DNA of 64,000 bases from Nitrospira sp. (GTDB taxonomy: Bacteria; Nitrospirota; Nitrospiria; Nitrospirales; Nitrospiraceae). Below, piece after piece: positions 34,036 to 43,523 of this stretch. The stretch is from the NCBI GenBank assembly GCA_029194725.1, contig JARFXQ010000012.1:62001-126000 (forward strand), given 5' to 3'. The translations under genes and the position numbers were made by a program. The notes below the pieces were generated by a model. It did no database searches. It saw only the letters and a program-made list of their open reading frames with translations, and was not told the DNA's origin. Within the stretch, counting starts at the first letter, position 1, and each line of letters starts with the position of its first letter.

Positions 34036-35952
34036 CTAGAAGAGCGCCCGGGTGATGGTAATGCTGTATGGCTTTGGGACTCCATTCGCTGCTATGACGG
34101 TGATCGACACAATTCTTGGTGTCAATGGCACGAGTTGATCAAAGGTCGCTTGGCCTGTGGCGACCCCTGTCCCAGCCGTGACGTCACCCGACATCACGGC
34201 ACCTGGATCAGACTTGGTCGCGGAGACTGTCACGCTCGCGACAGCGGCTGGAACATTCACCATGTAGGCTGTCGTGCTTGGAGCAAAATCAGGAACCAAG
34301 GGGCCTCCCGTTACTGTCAAGGCCGCGAGATTGTTGTCACTTGAGGGCGCCGCTCGGTTCACGGTGAGGCCGTAGGTCTTGCTGATTCCATTCGGGGCAG
34401 TCACCGTGATTGTCACTGGGGTCGACGTCCCCGGCGCACCGAGTTGAATGGTCGCTTGACCGGTCGCTTGCCCCACCCCGGGATCAGTGATCGAACCGGA
34501 GAGGACCGCATTCGGGTCGGACTTGGTCGCGGAGACCGTCACTTGGGTAACGTCGGTCGCCACGTCTACAGCATAGGCCAAGGTGCCTTCGGCAAAGGCA
34601 GGAGCCAGGGTGCCTGGTGTCACCGTCAACGCCGACAGATTGTTGTCGCTCGACTGCGCCCTAGTGACGGCGACGACATATGGGTTCCGACTCCCGTTTT
34701 GAGCAGTCACAACTATATTGATAACGGTGGTTGAACCAGGTCCGTTCAACGGAACAGGTCGGCCTTGGCCCGAGTTGGTGGCTTGTCCGTTCACCGTCAT
34801 CGTCGCAGCTGGATCTGAAAGCGTGGGAGTCACTGTGACGCTTCCGACATTGCTGGCCACAGCGACTGTATAGTCCTGTGTGTTCGCGTTGAATGCGGGG
34901 GTGAGGGTGCCTGGCGATACGGTCAAACCCTGAAGATTATCGTTTGCGCCAAGGGCAGCACGAATGACATTGACGGAGTAGGTTTTCTGAGTGCCGTTCT
35001 GGGCGGTCACTACGATATTGATAAAAGTGCTCGAACCAGGTCCGGGCAACGGAGTGGCTTGAGCCTGTCCGGAGGTGGCTGGTTGTCCATTCACGGTCAT
35101 GCTGGCCGTAGCATCTTGCAATGTCGGCGTCACCCTGACGCTGGTTACGTTGCCCGGCAACGTGGCCGGCAAATTGACCCTGTAGCCGACTCCGCTGGGA
35201 GTGAAGTCTGGGCTTAACGTTCCCGGCGACACGGTCAGGTTCTGTAAGTTGTTATTGCCCGATACTCCCCGACTCACCGTGACAGTGTAGATTTTGGTGC
35301 TGTTGTTCTGGGCGGTCACGACGATCGTGATCGCGGTGTCTTGGCCGGCAGGGTTGAGGGTAATGGTGCGAGCCTGTCCGGACGTAGTGGCTTGTCCATT
35401 CACGGTCATCTTCGCAGCAGGATCCGAAGGCGTGGGGGTCACCGTGACGATTCCGACATTGTTGGCGACATCGACGGTATAGGTTTGCAAGTTCGGATCG
35501 AATGTAGGAGCCAAGGTCCCTGGCGACACGGTCAAACTCTGTAGCGAGTTGTTCCCTGTCAGGCCGGCTCTCACCAGAAGGACTGTGTAGGTCCTCGAAT
35601 TGGTGTTCGATTCCGACACGACGATGCTCACCGGCGTCGTCGTTCCTGCCGCGCCCAGCGGAACAACGCTGCTTGTCGTGGTCTGGCCATTGATCGCCAC
35701 CGTATCCCCCGCCACGGCCGGTTGAGCGGTGATCGTCACACTCGTGACGTTGCTGGTGAGATTGACATTGTATTCGGTGGTGCCGCCGGTAAAGGCCGGC
35801 TGGAGCGTCCCGGGGGAGACCGTCAAGCTGGCGAGTTCGACCACTGGGTTGACGGTCGCTGAGTCTCCGCAGCCCGAGCCGAGTAAGCCGAGTACGATCA
35901 GAAAGGCGGCGGTCAGATACCGCCGCGCGACGGTCACGGTAGGCATGGTCAT
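34036..35952 (-). CDS. Lipoprotein with six cadherin-like beta-sandwich domains
   Basis: A 638-residue product with a signal ending LLGSGC. Six repeats open LASLTVSPGTL, LQSLTVSPGTL, LQNLTVSPGTL, LQGLTVSPGTL, LSALTVTPGTL and LAALTVTGGPL. Its domains 5-6 are close copies of domains 2-3 of the 35990-37006 protein (shared ATKSDPNAVLSGSI and VMSGDVTAGTGVATGQATF), and domains 1-4 resemble the seven-domain paralogue, so it looks like a mosaic. It starts 37 nt after the 35990-37006 gene stop and is presumably in one transcript with it. Confidence 0.85.
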   Translation of the reverse strand: MTMPTVTVARRYLTAAFLIVLGLLGSGCGDSATVNPVVELASLTVSPGTLQPAFTGGTTEYNVNLTSNVTSVTITAQPAVAGDTVAINGQTTTSSVVPLGAAGTTTPVSIVVSESNTNSRTYTVLLVRAGLTGNNSLQSLTVSPGTLAPTFDPNLQTYTVDVANNVGIVTVTPTPSDPAAKMTVNGQATTSGQARTITLNPAGQDTAITIVVTAQNNSTKIYTVTVSRGVSGNNNLQNLTVSPGTLSPDFTPSGVGYRVNLPATLPGNVTSVRVTPTLQDATASMTVNGQPATSGQAQATPLPGPGSSTFINIVVTAQNGTQKTYSVNVIRAALGANDNLQGLTVSPGTLTPAFNANTQDYTVAVASNVGSVTVTPTLSDPAATMTVNGQATNSGQGRPVPLNGPGSTTVINIVVTAQNGSRNPYVVAVTRAQSSDNNLSALTVTPGTLAPAFAEGTLAYAVDVATDVTQVTVSATKSDPNAVLSGSITDPGVGQATGQATIQLGAPGTSTPVTITVTAPNGISKTYGLTVNRAAPSSDNNLAALTVTGGPLVPDFAPSTTAYMVNVPAAVASVTVSATKSDPGAVMSGDVTAGTGVATGQATFDQLVPLTPRIVSITVIAANGVPKPYSITITRALF

Positions 35953-35989
35953 GAGGAATTAGTCTCTTTCTCTAGAGGTGTGAAGCGTT

Positions 35990-37006
35990 CTATAAGAGTG
36001 CTCGGATGATCGTAATGGTGTATGACTTGGAGGCTCCATTCGGAGCCGTGATGATAATCGACACAGGTCTGGGTATCAATGGGACGAGTAGAAACGTTGC
36101 TTGGCCTGTTGCGACCCCTGTCCCAGCTGTGACGTCACCGGACATCACGGCATCTGAATCAGACTTGGTCGCAGAGACCGTCACGCTTGCAACATTGGCT
36201 GGAACGCCCACCTGGTAGGCTGTCGTGCTTGCAGCAAAACCAGGAACCAAGGAGCCTCCCGTTACCGTCAAGGCCGACAGATTGTTGTCGCTTGATGGCG
36301 CCGCTCGGTTCACCGTGATGCTGTAGGTCTTGCTGTTTCCATTCGGGGCGGTCACAGTGATGATCACAGGCGTCGACGTCCCCGGCCCACCGAGCGGAAT
36401 GGTCGCCTGACCGGTGGCTTGCCCCACCCCGGGATCAGCGATCGACCCGGACAGGACCGCATTCGGGTCGGACTTGGTCGCGGAGACGATCACTTCTGCG
36501 ACGCTGGTCGCAACATTCGCTGTGTAGGTCAAGGTGCCCGGCGCAAAGGCAGGATCCAAAGTGCCTGGCTCCACCGTCAACGCCGACAGGTTGTTATTGC
36601 TCGATTGGAGTCTCGTGACGGCGACCGCATAGGTGCTTTCCTGGCCCGTCTGTGACTCTAAGACGATGGAAACGATTGTGGTTGTTCCCGGCGCGCCTAA
36701 CGGCACGGACCTCCCCTGCCCGGCAGAGCTTGGGGCCCCATTGATTGTCATGGCTGTCGTGCTATCCTTGGGAGTGGCTGTCACGGTGACGGTGGTCGCC
36801 GATGTCGGCGCATCGACCGTATACTCGGTAATATTGCCGGAAAACGCTGGTTGGAGGGCGCCGGGAGTGACAGCCAAGCTGGAGAGCGGTGCCTGAACTT
36901 CATCCGAGATCGAGGCGGAGTCTTTGCAGCCATAGGCGCCAACGCCGATTGCGGAGATAAGGACGGCGACGAACCGTTGTCCAGGGTAGATATGATTCCG
37001 TCTCAT
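35990..37006 (-). CDS. Lipoprotein with three cadherin-like beta-sandwich domains
   Basis: 338 residues from ATG 37006, with a hydrophobic signal ending near VGAYGC. Three repeats open LSSLAVTPGAL, LSALTVEPGTL and LSALTVTGGSL. First of the five-gene array in transcription order. Starts further upstream (37069) are in frame but would put 21 polar residues before the signal peptide. A GGTCC..CTAC element about 95 nt upstream resembles those before the paralogues, though weaker and without the 17-nt spacing. Confidence 0.82.
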   Translation of the reverse strand: MRRNHIYPGQRFVAVLISAIGVGAYGCKDSASISDEVQAPLSSLAVTPGALQPAFSGNITEYTVDAPTSATTVTVTATPKDSTTAMTINGAPSSAGQGRSVPLGAPGTTTIVSIVLESQTGQESTYAVAVTRLQSSNNNLSALTVEPGTLDPAFAPGTLTYTANVATSVAEVIVSATKSDPNAVLSGSIADPGVGQATGQATIPLGGPGTSTPVIITVTAPNGNSKTYSITVNRAAPSSDNNLSALTVTGGSLVPGFAASTTAYQVGVPANVASVTVSATKSDSDAVMSGDVTAGTGVATGQATFLLVPLIPRPVSIIITAPNGASKSYTITIIRALL

Positions 37007-37273
37007 GTCATGCCGGCCTGTTTCATTCGATGTTGTGAGTGGAGAACTGTTCATGCCTATGAGCCTCATCCAGGGACACCGATATTACAGGAGGGTAATC
37101 GGTCCGGTCTACCTCTACTCGCGCAAGGGCGTTCGGATGCTGGAAAGTGGGACCGTTCTCCTGATGGTCCAGCCTCGGATCGACGAGTGACCATCGGATT
37201 CTACAGAGCAGCAAGAACGTCGATATTTCAGCACCACGAGGCTGGGGGTCTCAATAAGACAGATACTGATGGT

Positions 37274-38656
37274 TCAACGTCCTGCAGGGGGTTTGTCTTG
37301 CGACTTGGCAAGAAGATCGGCCTTGGACGGAACCTGCGTGAGGAGATCCGGGCGGACCAGATAGACACCTTGCAGACGTTGACCGGCGGCATAGCGGAGA
37401 TTGCCTGCTTGGTTGCCGAGGGTCAGTTTCCCTGAGGTCTTGCCGTCCTTGCTGGTTGCGACAAATTCTGCAGCGGGAGACAGCAGCCCATAGGGGGCGA
37501 GTGGCGCGGATTGTTTCATGACACGTTCTTCGGCCGGGAGATTCGCGACTCGACTGACAAAGAGATCTGCTGCTTCTTGGCTCACTTTCTCGGTGGCTTG
37601 GTCTTCGAGTACCCACTCACCCGTCTGGTTGATCAGAACATACTGATGATCTCTCGTCTTCACCGACAACATGGCGATGTCGGTGTAGTCGAGGCCCAGC
37701 AGTCGCTTGTCCTGGAGATTAAAGAGTTCCTTCGTGAGATCCTTGATCAGCGCGGGGTTGATACGATAGAGCGGGGCGTCGGTCGTCGTCTCCGCGATGG
37801 CCTCCCCGCTTTGTGGGTTCGGTTGATACAGCCGAACTGATTGGTCGCCGGTTGAAGTATGCAGCGTGATTTTTACTCTGGGGGCGGTCAGGGTCTTGGC
37901 AACAGCATCTCGTTCGGGGCCGGGATCGATGATGCCGAGCGCCTTCAGATCTTCCAACCGAAACATCAACGAGCGGACTTCAGTTTGGTCTGCTTCTGCT
38001 TCGATCGGATAACGGATCTTCCATGAAGGCCTAGGCTTATCTTTGGCCATATTGTAGATCACGATTTCGGTCGTGGGATAAGTCAGGCGGACCCGCTCGA
38101 CATCATTCTGCACAAACCGCAAGAGCTCCTTACGACGGAATGTCATCAACGACTTGTTGATGAAGTCTTTCGGTGCCAAATTCGTCAACAGCACATGTCG
38201 ATCCGACCCGCGGAGCACATAGAGAGTATTGGAGAGAGGGCCGCTGTCGCCGATGGAAATCGTCTCTTGCTGCGTCCCGGCTGTTAGGGTGATGGTGGTG
38301 ACCGGCTGTTCGAGCCCGAATGGTGCGAGCTGCGTGACCTGTTCTTCGACAGTTCTGCTGACCGTTCCTGTCACGAGCGCTCGAATAAGCGCCTGCACTT
38401 CACGATTATCGGCGTCCGTTTGAAGCGGAGCCACGATAGACCATTTGCTCGGCTCCTTGTGCTTGAATTCGACGAGTCCCTGAGCGGTGGTGATCGAGAG
38501 GCCGGTGATCGCAGTTTCCGGAAAAGGCAGAATGTGTTTCTGTTCGCTTTCCTGTTTCTCTTCTCGCTCCTTGGCGGGAAATTCCACAAGGTAGAGATAG
38601 CCACCAAGACCGGCCAGCACTATGAGCATGAGCAGAGTCGGCCAGTAGCGTCTCAT
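37274..38656 (-). CDS. DUF4340-domain membrane-anchored protein
   Basis: A 460-residue protein with one N-terminal membrane anchor (LLMLIVLAGLGGYLYLVEF), then repeated DUF4340-type beta units: ITGLSITTAQGLVEFKH, WSIVAPLQTDADNREVQALI, and again SWKIRYPIEAEADQTEVRSL. Such proteins commonly close operons with GldA/F/G-like ABC transporters, as here (3 nt after the GldG-like gene). It probably works with that transporter on the outer face of the inner membrane. Substrate unknown. Confidence 0.85.
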   Translation of the reverse strand: MRRYWPTLLMLIVLAGLGGYLYLVEFPAKEREEKQESEQKHILPFPETAITGLSITTAQGLVEFKHKEPSKWSIVAPLQTDADNREVQALIRALVTGTVSRTVEEQVTQLAPFGLEQPVTTITLTAGTQQETISIGDSGPLSNTLYVLRGSDRHVLLTNLAPKDFINKSLMTFRRKELLRFVQNDVERVRLTYPTTEIVIYNMAKDKPRPSWKIRYPIEAEADQTEVRSLMFRLEDLKALGIIDPGPERDAVAKTLTAPRVKITLHTSTGDQSVRLYQPNPQSGEAIAETTTDAPLYRINPALIKDLTKELFNLQDKRLLGLDYTDIAMLSVKTRDHQYVLINQTGEWVLEDQATEKVSQEAADLFVSRVANLPAEERVMKQSAPLAPYGLLSPAAEFVATSKDGKTSGKLTLGNQAGNLRYAAGQRLQGVYLVRPDLLTQVPSKADLLAKSQDKPPAGR

Positions 38657-38659
38657 GGG

Positions 38660-40183
38660 CTAGAGGCGGCGGCGTTTTCTCCACACGATGATGCCGGTGA
38701 GCAACGTCACGAGTGGAAGGAAAATCACTTGTACGTAAATCAGAGCCCGTTCCTGAGTGGGGTTGGGTGTGAACGGACGCAACGCGGGCTCTTTAGGCGC
38801 GATGGAAATCAAGTCTCGTTCCTCGGCCAGCCAACCGGTCGTATGGAGAAAGAAGTCGCTGTTGCCGGGGAAGTTGAAAAAGGCGTTGGACACGAAGGTC
38901 GAGTTCCCGATCACCACGACGGCGGGTCGAGGTTGGCCCTCTTCCGGAGCTTTCTTCGGCGACAGCGCCGCAGCCATGGGAAGGGGTCCTTTCACGTCTT
39001 CCTTTTCGCTCAGGCTCACGACCCGGCCCTGTATGTTCGTTTCAGCCCAGCTGTTCGGTGAGGTACGAGCCAGCGGCACAAAGTCCCAATCTTTCCCGAC
39101 CTGTTCATCGAACGTGACGTGTCGCGAAAGCGGCAAGAGCACGGCAGAGGTGAGATCGCGCGTAATCTCATGCTCGGTGAACGTCCGAACCAACAGCGCG
39201 GTGAGGTCTCCCTGCGCCAATCGGTCCTGTAAATCGACCAACACACCCGGACCTAGGCCGATCCCCCAATGGGCCAGCATCGGCTCCAGACCTGTCTGAG
39301 TGTCCGGGTCAGCCAGGACTAAGAGATGACCGCCCTTCTCGACATAAGTCTTAATACGCTCCTGTTCTTCCTTCGTCACAGAACGACGAGGACCGGCCAA
39401 TACCAGCACCGAGGTATTTTCCGGCACAGCCGACTCCTTGAGGAGCGAGACGGTGCCGACGTCATAGCCTTGCCGCGTCAGGGCCTCTTTGGCGATGGAG
39501 AGGCCGTTGCGATCTTTGTCTTCCACACTCAACTCGCTATGGCCTTCAACAAAGACGATACGTTTCTTGGCGTCCTTGGAAATGCGAATCAGGGCGCCGG
39601 TCAGCTCCACTTCCGACGGTGAAGTCACGCGGATCGTTTGGCCGTTGCTCTCGAAAATCGCGGTATCGCTTCGGAAAATCCCGTAGCTCTGGGCGATCTT
39701 CGGCTGTTTTTCCGGATCGATGAATTCGACGTTGAGCTTGGTAGAAGCTTGCCGATAACTTTCCAATCGTTCCTTGTATGGTTGATAGCCGGGGTCCTTT
39801 TCCCTCGTGAAGACCGTGATCTTGACGTCGTGCGGCAAGGTTCGGAGAACCCGATGGGTCTGCGGGGCGAGGGTGAAATTCTGGTTTTCGGACAAATCCC
39901 ACCGTATCGAGTGTCGTGATGCTAAAAAGTTCACGATGACCAAAATGCCGGAAAAGAGCGCGATCATGAGAAGACTGTTCAGCCCCATCCTGGTCGACCG
40001 TCGGCTTGAGAACGCCTTGACGGTCTCAAAATGCAGAACGAAGAACAGCACCAAACAGACCAGTGCCGCCCCCTCGGCGGTCGTGACGACCCACAGCCAA
40101 TCAGGTCGAAGGCTATAGGTGACCATGCCGCCGATGCCGAGCGTGACTCCAAGAATGCCGAGGGGAAAGGACTTGAGGCTCAT
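38660..40183 (-). CDS. GldG-like ABC transporter auxiliary membrane protein
   Basis: 507 residues. Two N-terminal spans and a third (SLLMIALFSGILVIVNFLA) precede a large periplasmic domain with RWDLSENQNFTLAPQTHRVLRTL, the usual opening of the GldG / ABC_transp_aux family; a C-terminal span (LIYVQVIFLPLVTLLTGIIVW) ends in a basic tail. In Flavobacteria GldG works with GldA and GldF; in other bacteria the set exports unknown substrates. Its ATG overlaps the permease stop (ATGA). Confidence 0.88.
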   Translation of the reverse strand: MSLKSFPLGILGVTLGIGGMVTYSLRPDWLWVVTTAEGAALVCLVLFFVLHFETVKAFSSRRSTRMGLNSLLMIALFSGILVIVNFLASRHSIRWDLSENQNFTLAPQTHRVLRTLPHDVKITVFTREKDPGYQPYKERLESYRQASTKLNVEFIDPEKQPKIAQSYGIFRSDTAIFESNGQTIRVTSPSEVELTGALIRISKDAKKRIVFVEGHSELSVEDKDRNGLSIAKEALTRQGYDVGTVSLLKESAVPENTSVLVLAGPRRSVTKEEQERIKTYVEKGGHLLVLADPDTQTGLEPMLAHWGIGLGPGVLVDLQDRLAQGDLTALLVRTFTEHEITRDLTSAVLLPLSRHVTFDEQVGKDWDFVPLARTSPNSWAETNIQGRVVSLSEKEDVKGPLPMAAALSPKKAPEEGQPRPAVVVIGNSTFVSNAFFNFPGNSDFFLHTTGWLAEERDLISIAPKEPALRPFTPNPTQERALIYVQVIFLPLVTLLTGIIVWRKRRRL

Positions 40184-40950
40184 TTCCAGCGTGTGGACTC
40201 CACCACGCGATGCGTGAGGAACAGCATGAGCGCCAATCCGCTGCCGAAGTAGATGAGATCGCTCGTGTCGATCAGTCCACGGACCAATCGTTCATAGTGT
40301 TCCATGTACGAGACATACGAGATAATGCGGCCTGCCGTGGTATCTCCGAAAAGACTTCCCAATCCGGCTATCAGCCAGATGGTCAGAAGCATGCCGAAAC
40401 TGACAAAGGCGGCAACGATTTGATTCTCCGTGAGCGCCGAGGCAAATAAGCCCACGGACAGAAACAGAGCTCCCAGCAGCACCATTCCTAGATAACCGGT
40501 CCAGATGGGATTCCAATCGAAGTCGCTGAAGAGCATCAGCACAGTCGGGACCAATATGGTTAGCGCTACAAGGCCAAGATAGATCAAAAACACACTGACG
40601 AATTTGCCGACGACGATTTCATTGATCCTGATCGGCGAGGTCATCAAGAACTCAAAGGTGCGGAGTTTGCGCTCTTCCGCGAACAACCGCATGGTCAGGA
40701 TGGGCAGGATAATCACGAGGACGATCCGCATGCTTGAGAAGAGATTTCGAAACACCAAATCGTTCAAGTTGATCTGGGCCAATCCTCCCTGCATTTGCAT
40801 CAGTTGGATGGCTTGCGCGCCGGCGAACCCGACGTAGAGGTAGGAGAGCAGCCCGAAGATCAATAGAAAGACCGAACCGACCACGTAGACGATGGGGGAA
40901 ACGAAATAGCCGCGCAGTTCCTTGGCGATGACGGCCTGCACCGGGGTCAT
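40180..40950 (-). CDS. ABC-2 type permease (GldF-like)
   Basis: 256 residues with six hydrophobic segments, and the N-terminal QAVIAKELRGYFVSPIVYV typical of GldF-like ABC-2 permeases. The family phrase RLFAEERKLRTFEFLMTSPI is present. AGGAG lies 6 nt before ATG. Six nt separate it from the ATPase gene upstream; downstream it overlaps the GldG-like gene by 4 nt. Confidence 0.9.
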   Translation of the reverse strand: MTPVQAVIAKELRGYFVSPIVYVVGSVFLLIFGLLSYLYVGFAGAQAIQLMQMQGGLAQINLNDLVFRNLFSSMRIVLVIILPILTMRLFAEERKLRTFEFLMTSPIRINEIVVGKFVSVFLIYLGLVALTILVPTVLMLFSDFDWNPIWTGYLGMVLLGALFLSVGLFASALTENQIVAAFVSFGMLLTIWLIAGLGSLFGDTTAGRIISYVSYMEHYERLVRGLIDTSDLIYFGSGLALMLFLTHRVVESTRWK

Positions 40951-40956
40951 AAGCTC

Positions 40957-41943
40957 CTACGCGTCCGTCCTTTCCGCGGAGGTCATGCTGAGGCCGGTCT
41001 CGGCCGGCTCGGAGAGGTGGTCCTCGTGGCGCGTCAGCTGGAGAAAAACGTCTTCCAAGGTCATAGACAGGGTGCGGAGCTCGAGCAACCCCCACTGATT
41101 GAACACGGCGACACGCGCGATCTCGTCCCGTAGATCATGGCCCAGCTCGCATTCGATCAGAAAGCTTCCTCCCGCTTGCCCAGGAAACACATTGAGAATG
41201 CCAGGAATCGCGCGAAGCTTCATCTCACAGTCAGCCGGGCATGTTTTGAGCGTAATCGAAACTTTCTCCGATTGGCGCAATCGGGCCGACAACTGTGCAG
41301 GGGTATCTTCGGCGACGATGCGGCCTTTATTGATGATGACGACCCGTTGGCAAACTGCCGTGGCCTCCGGGAGAATGTGCGTGCTGAGGATCACGGAATG
41401 CGAGCCGGCCAGGCTCTTGATGAGCTCCCTAATTTCAATGATCTGTTTGGGATCAAGACCGACCGTCGGTTCGTCAAGGATCAATACCGACGGGTCATGC
41501 AGCAACGCTTGCGCGAGCCCCACTCGCTGGCGATAGCCGCGTGACAGGTTGCCGATCAGCCGATGGCGGACGGATCCAAGCTCAAGTCGTCCAATGGAGT
41601 GGTCGAGCGCCGACGAGAGTTTCTGACCCGAGATCCCACGGAGTCGTCCGACAAAGGTCAGATATTCCGCCACTGTAAGTTCTTGGTAGACCGGCGGCGT
41701 TTCGGGCAAATAGCCGATCTGTCGTTTTACTTCCAGTGGCTGATCGGTGCAATCAAAACCCGCCACGCGCGCCGTACCTTCTGTCGCCGGCATGAAACAG
41801 GTCAAAATCCGCATGGTGGTTGTTTTGCCCGCACCGTTGGGGCCAAGGAATGCCAACACCTCTCCCTTGGCCACCGAGAAGGTGACGCCATCGATGGCCG
41901 TATGATGGCCGTACCGCTTGGTGATGTTTTGGACGTCGATCAC
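40957..41943 (-). CDS. ABC transporter ATP-binding protein (GldA-like)
   Basis: 328 residues. Walker A GPNGAGKTTTMR, signature LSRGYRQRVGLAQALLHDP, Walker B VLILDEPTVGLDPKQ and H-loop STHILPEA are all present. A 100-residue C-terminal domain follows (VSITLKTCPADCEMKLRAIPG), typical of the GldA/DrrA branch. First gene of the four-gene operon; GTG start. Confidence 0.92.
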   Translation of the reverse strand: MIDVQNITKRYGHHTAIDGVTFSVAKGEVLAFLGPNGAGKTTTMRILTCFMPATEGTARVAGFDCTDQPLEVKRQIGYLPETPPVYQELTVAEYLTFVGRLRGISGQKLSSALDHSIGRLELGSVRHRLIGNLSRGYRQRVGLAQALLHDPSVLILDEPTVGLDPKQIIEIRELIKSLAGSHSVILSTHILPEATAVCQRVVIINKGRIVAEDTPAQLSARLRQSEKVSITLKTCPADCEMKLRAIPGILNVFPGQAGGSFLIECELGHDLRDEIARVAVFNQWGLLELRTLSMTLEDVFLQLTRHEDHLSEPAETGLSMTSAERTDA

Positions 41944-42434
41944 GAATGTGAAAGTGGTGCGAACATCTGAGGAGTAATGGAGCGGTAGCCGTCTAGAAAC
42001 TCTACCCTGTTGTTTGAGTCGGAATCTTACTCATTTCGTCCGAGGCAGTCAATATCTTCGGATGGAATCTCAAGCGGGATGGGTCACCTAGCACTACAGG
42101 AGACGTGGCGGCTCGACGCCGACTCTTCGTCACTCAGGATGGATAGCAACAGCAGCGCGAAGAGGGGTGCTTCAGAGAGGTCCGACGCATCGCTGCCGAC
42201 TCCGTTTGATCGACAGATGTTGAATTAAAGTCCTGACTCCTTTATATAGAGGTGGCGAGGAAGCCTAGCCTTTGCGTTGTCGGTGCGATCACCTCTCGAT
42301 CACGGAACAGAGGAGTCCATACGGAGGTGGGGGAACCGGTACTCCAGTCGGTATTGTCGAAGTCCCATACCTTTCATACGCTGAATCGACCAGAGGTCCC
42401 ATTGTTCACAACAGAGGGAGGCGCGAGACCCAGC
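41944..42434. other. Divergent intergenic region before rlpA
   Basis: About 490 nt. No credible gene. Holds the divergent promoters of the ABC operon (minus) and rlpA (plus). A candidate for the latter is at 42220-42248. Confidence 0.5.
42220..42248 (+). promoter_or_regulatory. Candidate sigma70-type promoter of rlpA
   Basis: TTGAAT (42220-42225), 17-nt spacer, TATATA (42243-42248), in an A/T-rich patch. It would give a leader of about 180 nt before the rlpA ATG. Confidence 0.35.
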
Positions 42435-43070
42435 ATGTACACTGAGCTTCGCCATAGTGGGCACTCATCAACCACATCCTTCGCTCTAATCCTGTGCCTT
42501 TCGTTAGGGGCTTGTTCTTGGGTTCCCAAAGGGGATACGCAGCTGGATGTAGGGATCAAAGATCGAGGAGTCGCTTCGTGGTACGGTGAACAGTTCCATG
42601 GCAGGCAGGCAGCGAACGGCGAGCTGTTCGATATGGAGGCGTTGACGGCTGCTCATCGGACCATGCCGTTGGGGAGTGTGGTGCGCGTGGTCAATTTGAC
42701 GAATGGTAAACATGTCCATGTGCGGATTACCGACCGGGGGCCTTACGAGAAGGGCCGCATTCTCGATCTTTCACATGGTGCGGCCGTCCGGTTGGGTATG
42801 GCACACGAAGGGGTGGGGTATGTGCAGGTGGAGATTGTCGGCGAACGCCACCCGGAGCTGATGGTGCTGTCGGAACAATTTTCAGACCAAACTGCTTCAC
42901 TTCGTGCCGATACGAGGCCGCAAACCGATCGCACCTCCTCCGGGATGGCCTCTCCGGCTCGACATTTTCCCGGCGACCTGTGGATTGCCAGGCGGAATCG
43001 CTGGGCCCTTGCCATGCTCGGGGTGGCGCATCAGGTCTCCTCCCCAGTCGCGTCGTTGGTCATCAGTTAA
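42435..43070 (+). CDS. rlpA: RlpA-family septal ring lipoprotein
   Basis: 211 residues from ATG 42435, with a lipoprotein signal (FALILCLSLGAC). The double-psi beta-barrel is clear: GVASWYGEQFHGRQAANGE, FDMEALTAAHRTMPLGSVVRV, HVRITDRGPYEKGRILDLS. The Asp in TDRGPY is the catalytic residue of RlpA lytic transglycosylases acting on glycan lacking stem peptides. No SPOR domain is seen at the C-terminus, so septal targeting by SPOR is missing. The longer frame from 42252 would put 61 residues ahead of the signal peptide and is rejected. Confidence 0.92.
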   Translation: MYTELRHSGHSSTTSFALILCLSLGACSWVPKGDTQLDVGIKDRGVASWYGEQFHGRQAANGELFDMEALTAAHRTMPLGSVVRVVNLTNGKHVHVRITDRGPYEKGRILDLSHGAAVRLGMAHEGVGYVQVEIVGERHPELMVLSEQFSDQTASLRADTRPQTDRTSSGMASPARHFPGDLWIARRNRWALAMLGVAHQVSSPVASLVIS

Positions 43071-43270
43071 TTTCAGTTTGTCGGTGACATCGAGCGGATC
43101 TCCCGGCACGCGTTTCTTGTCGAGATGAGACCTCGCACTTGTATGTCATCGAGCGATGATGATCCTGCTGATCCCATCCAAGTTGACAGGGTGCAAAGCT
43201 CTCCACTAGACTGCACGTTCCTCGTCGAGAGCCGAGAATCGTCAGTATATGGAAGGGGAGGCATGGATCG

Positions 43271-43486
43271 ATGGCCAAGAAGCGGGCAGCGGAACCGGAT
43301 GAAGTGAGATTGAAGAAGAAGATCGCCACAACACTGACCAACCACAGCAACCCGGAGGGGGATGCCGCACTCCGGTCATTGAGAAAACGATTGAAGAGGG
43401 AACAGCGTAAACGGCGGGCCCTCGCGCAGCGGAAGAAACGAGCGGCTGGAAGTAAAGGTGCGGCTGCAGCCCCTGCAGCGGCATAG
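43271..43486 (+). CDS. Small basic protein of unknown function
   Basis: A 71-residue, highly charged product (RLKKKIATTL, SLRKRLKREQRKRRALAQRKKR) ending in an Ala-rich tail. GGAGG lies 10 nt before the ATG. Composition suggests nucleic-acid binding or a ribosome-associated role, but no domain is recognised. 37 nt separate it from the HEAT-repeat gene if that starts at 43524; a GTG at 43458 would overlap it. Confidence 0.6.
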   Translation: MAKKRAAEPDEVRLKKKIATTLTNHSNPEGDAALRSLRKRLKREQRKRRALAQRKKRAAGSKGAAAAPAAA

Positions 43487-43523
43487 TCCTTCAGCGGTCA
43501 CGGCCAAGACAGGTACAGATTCC

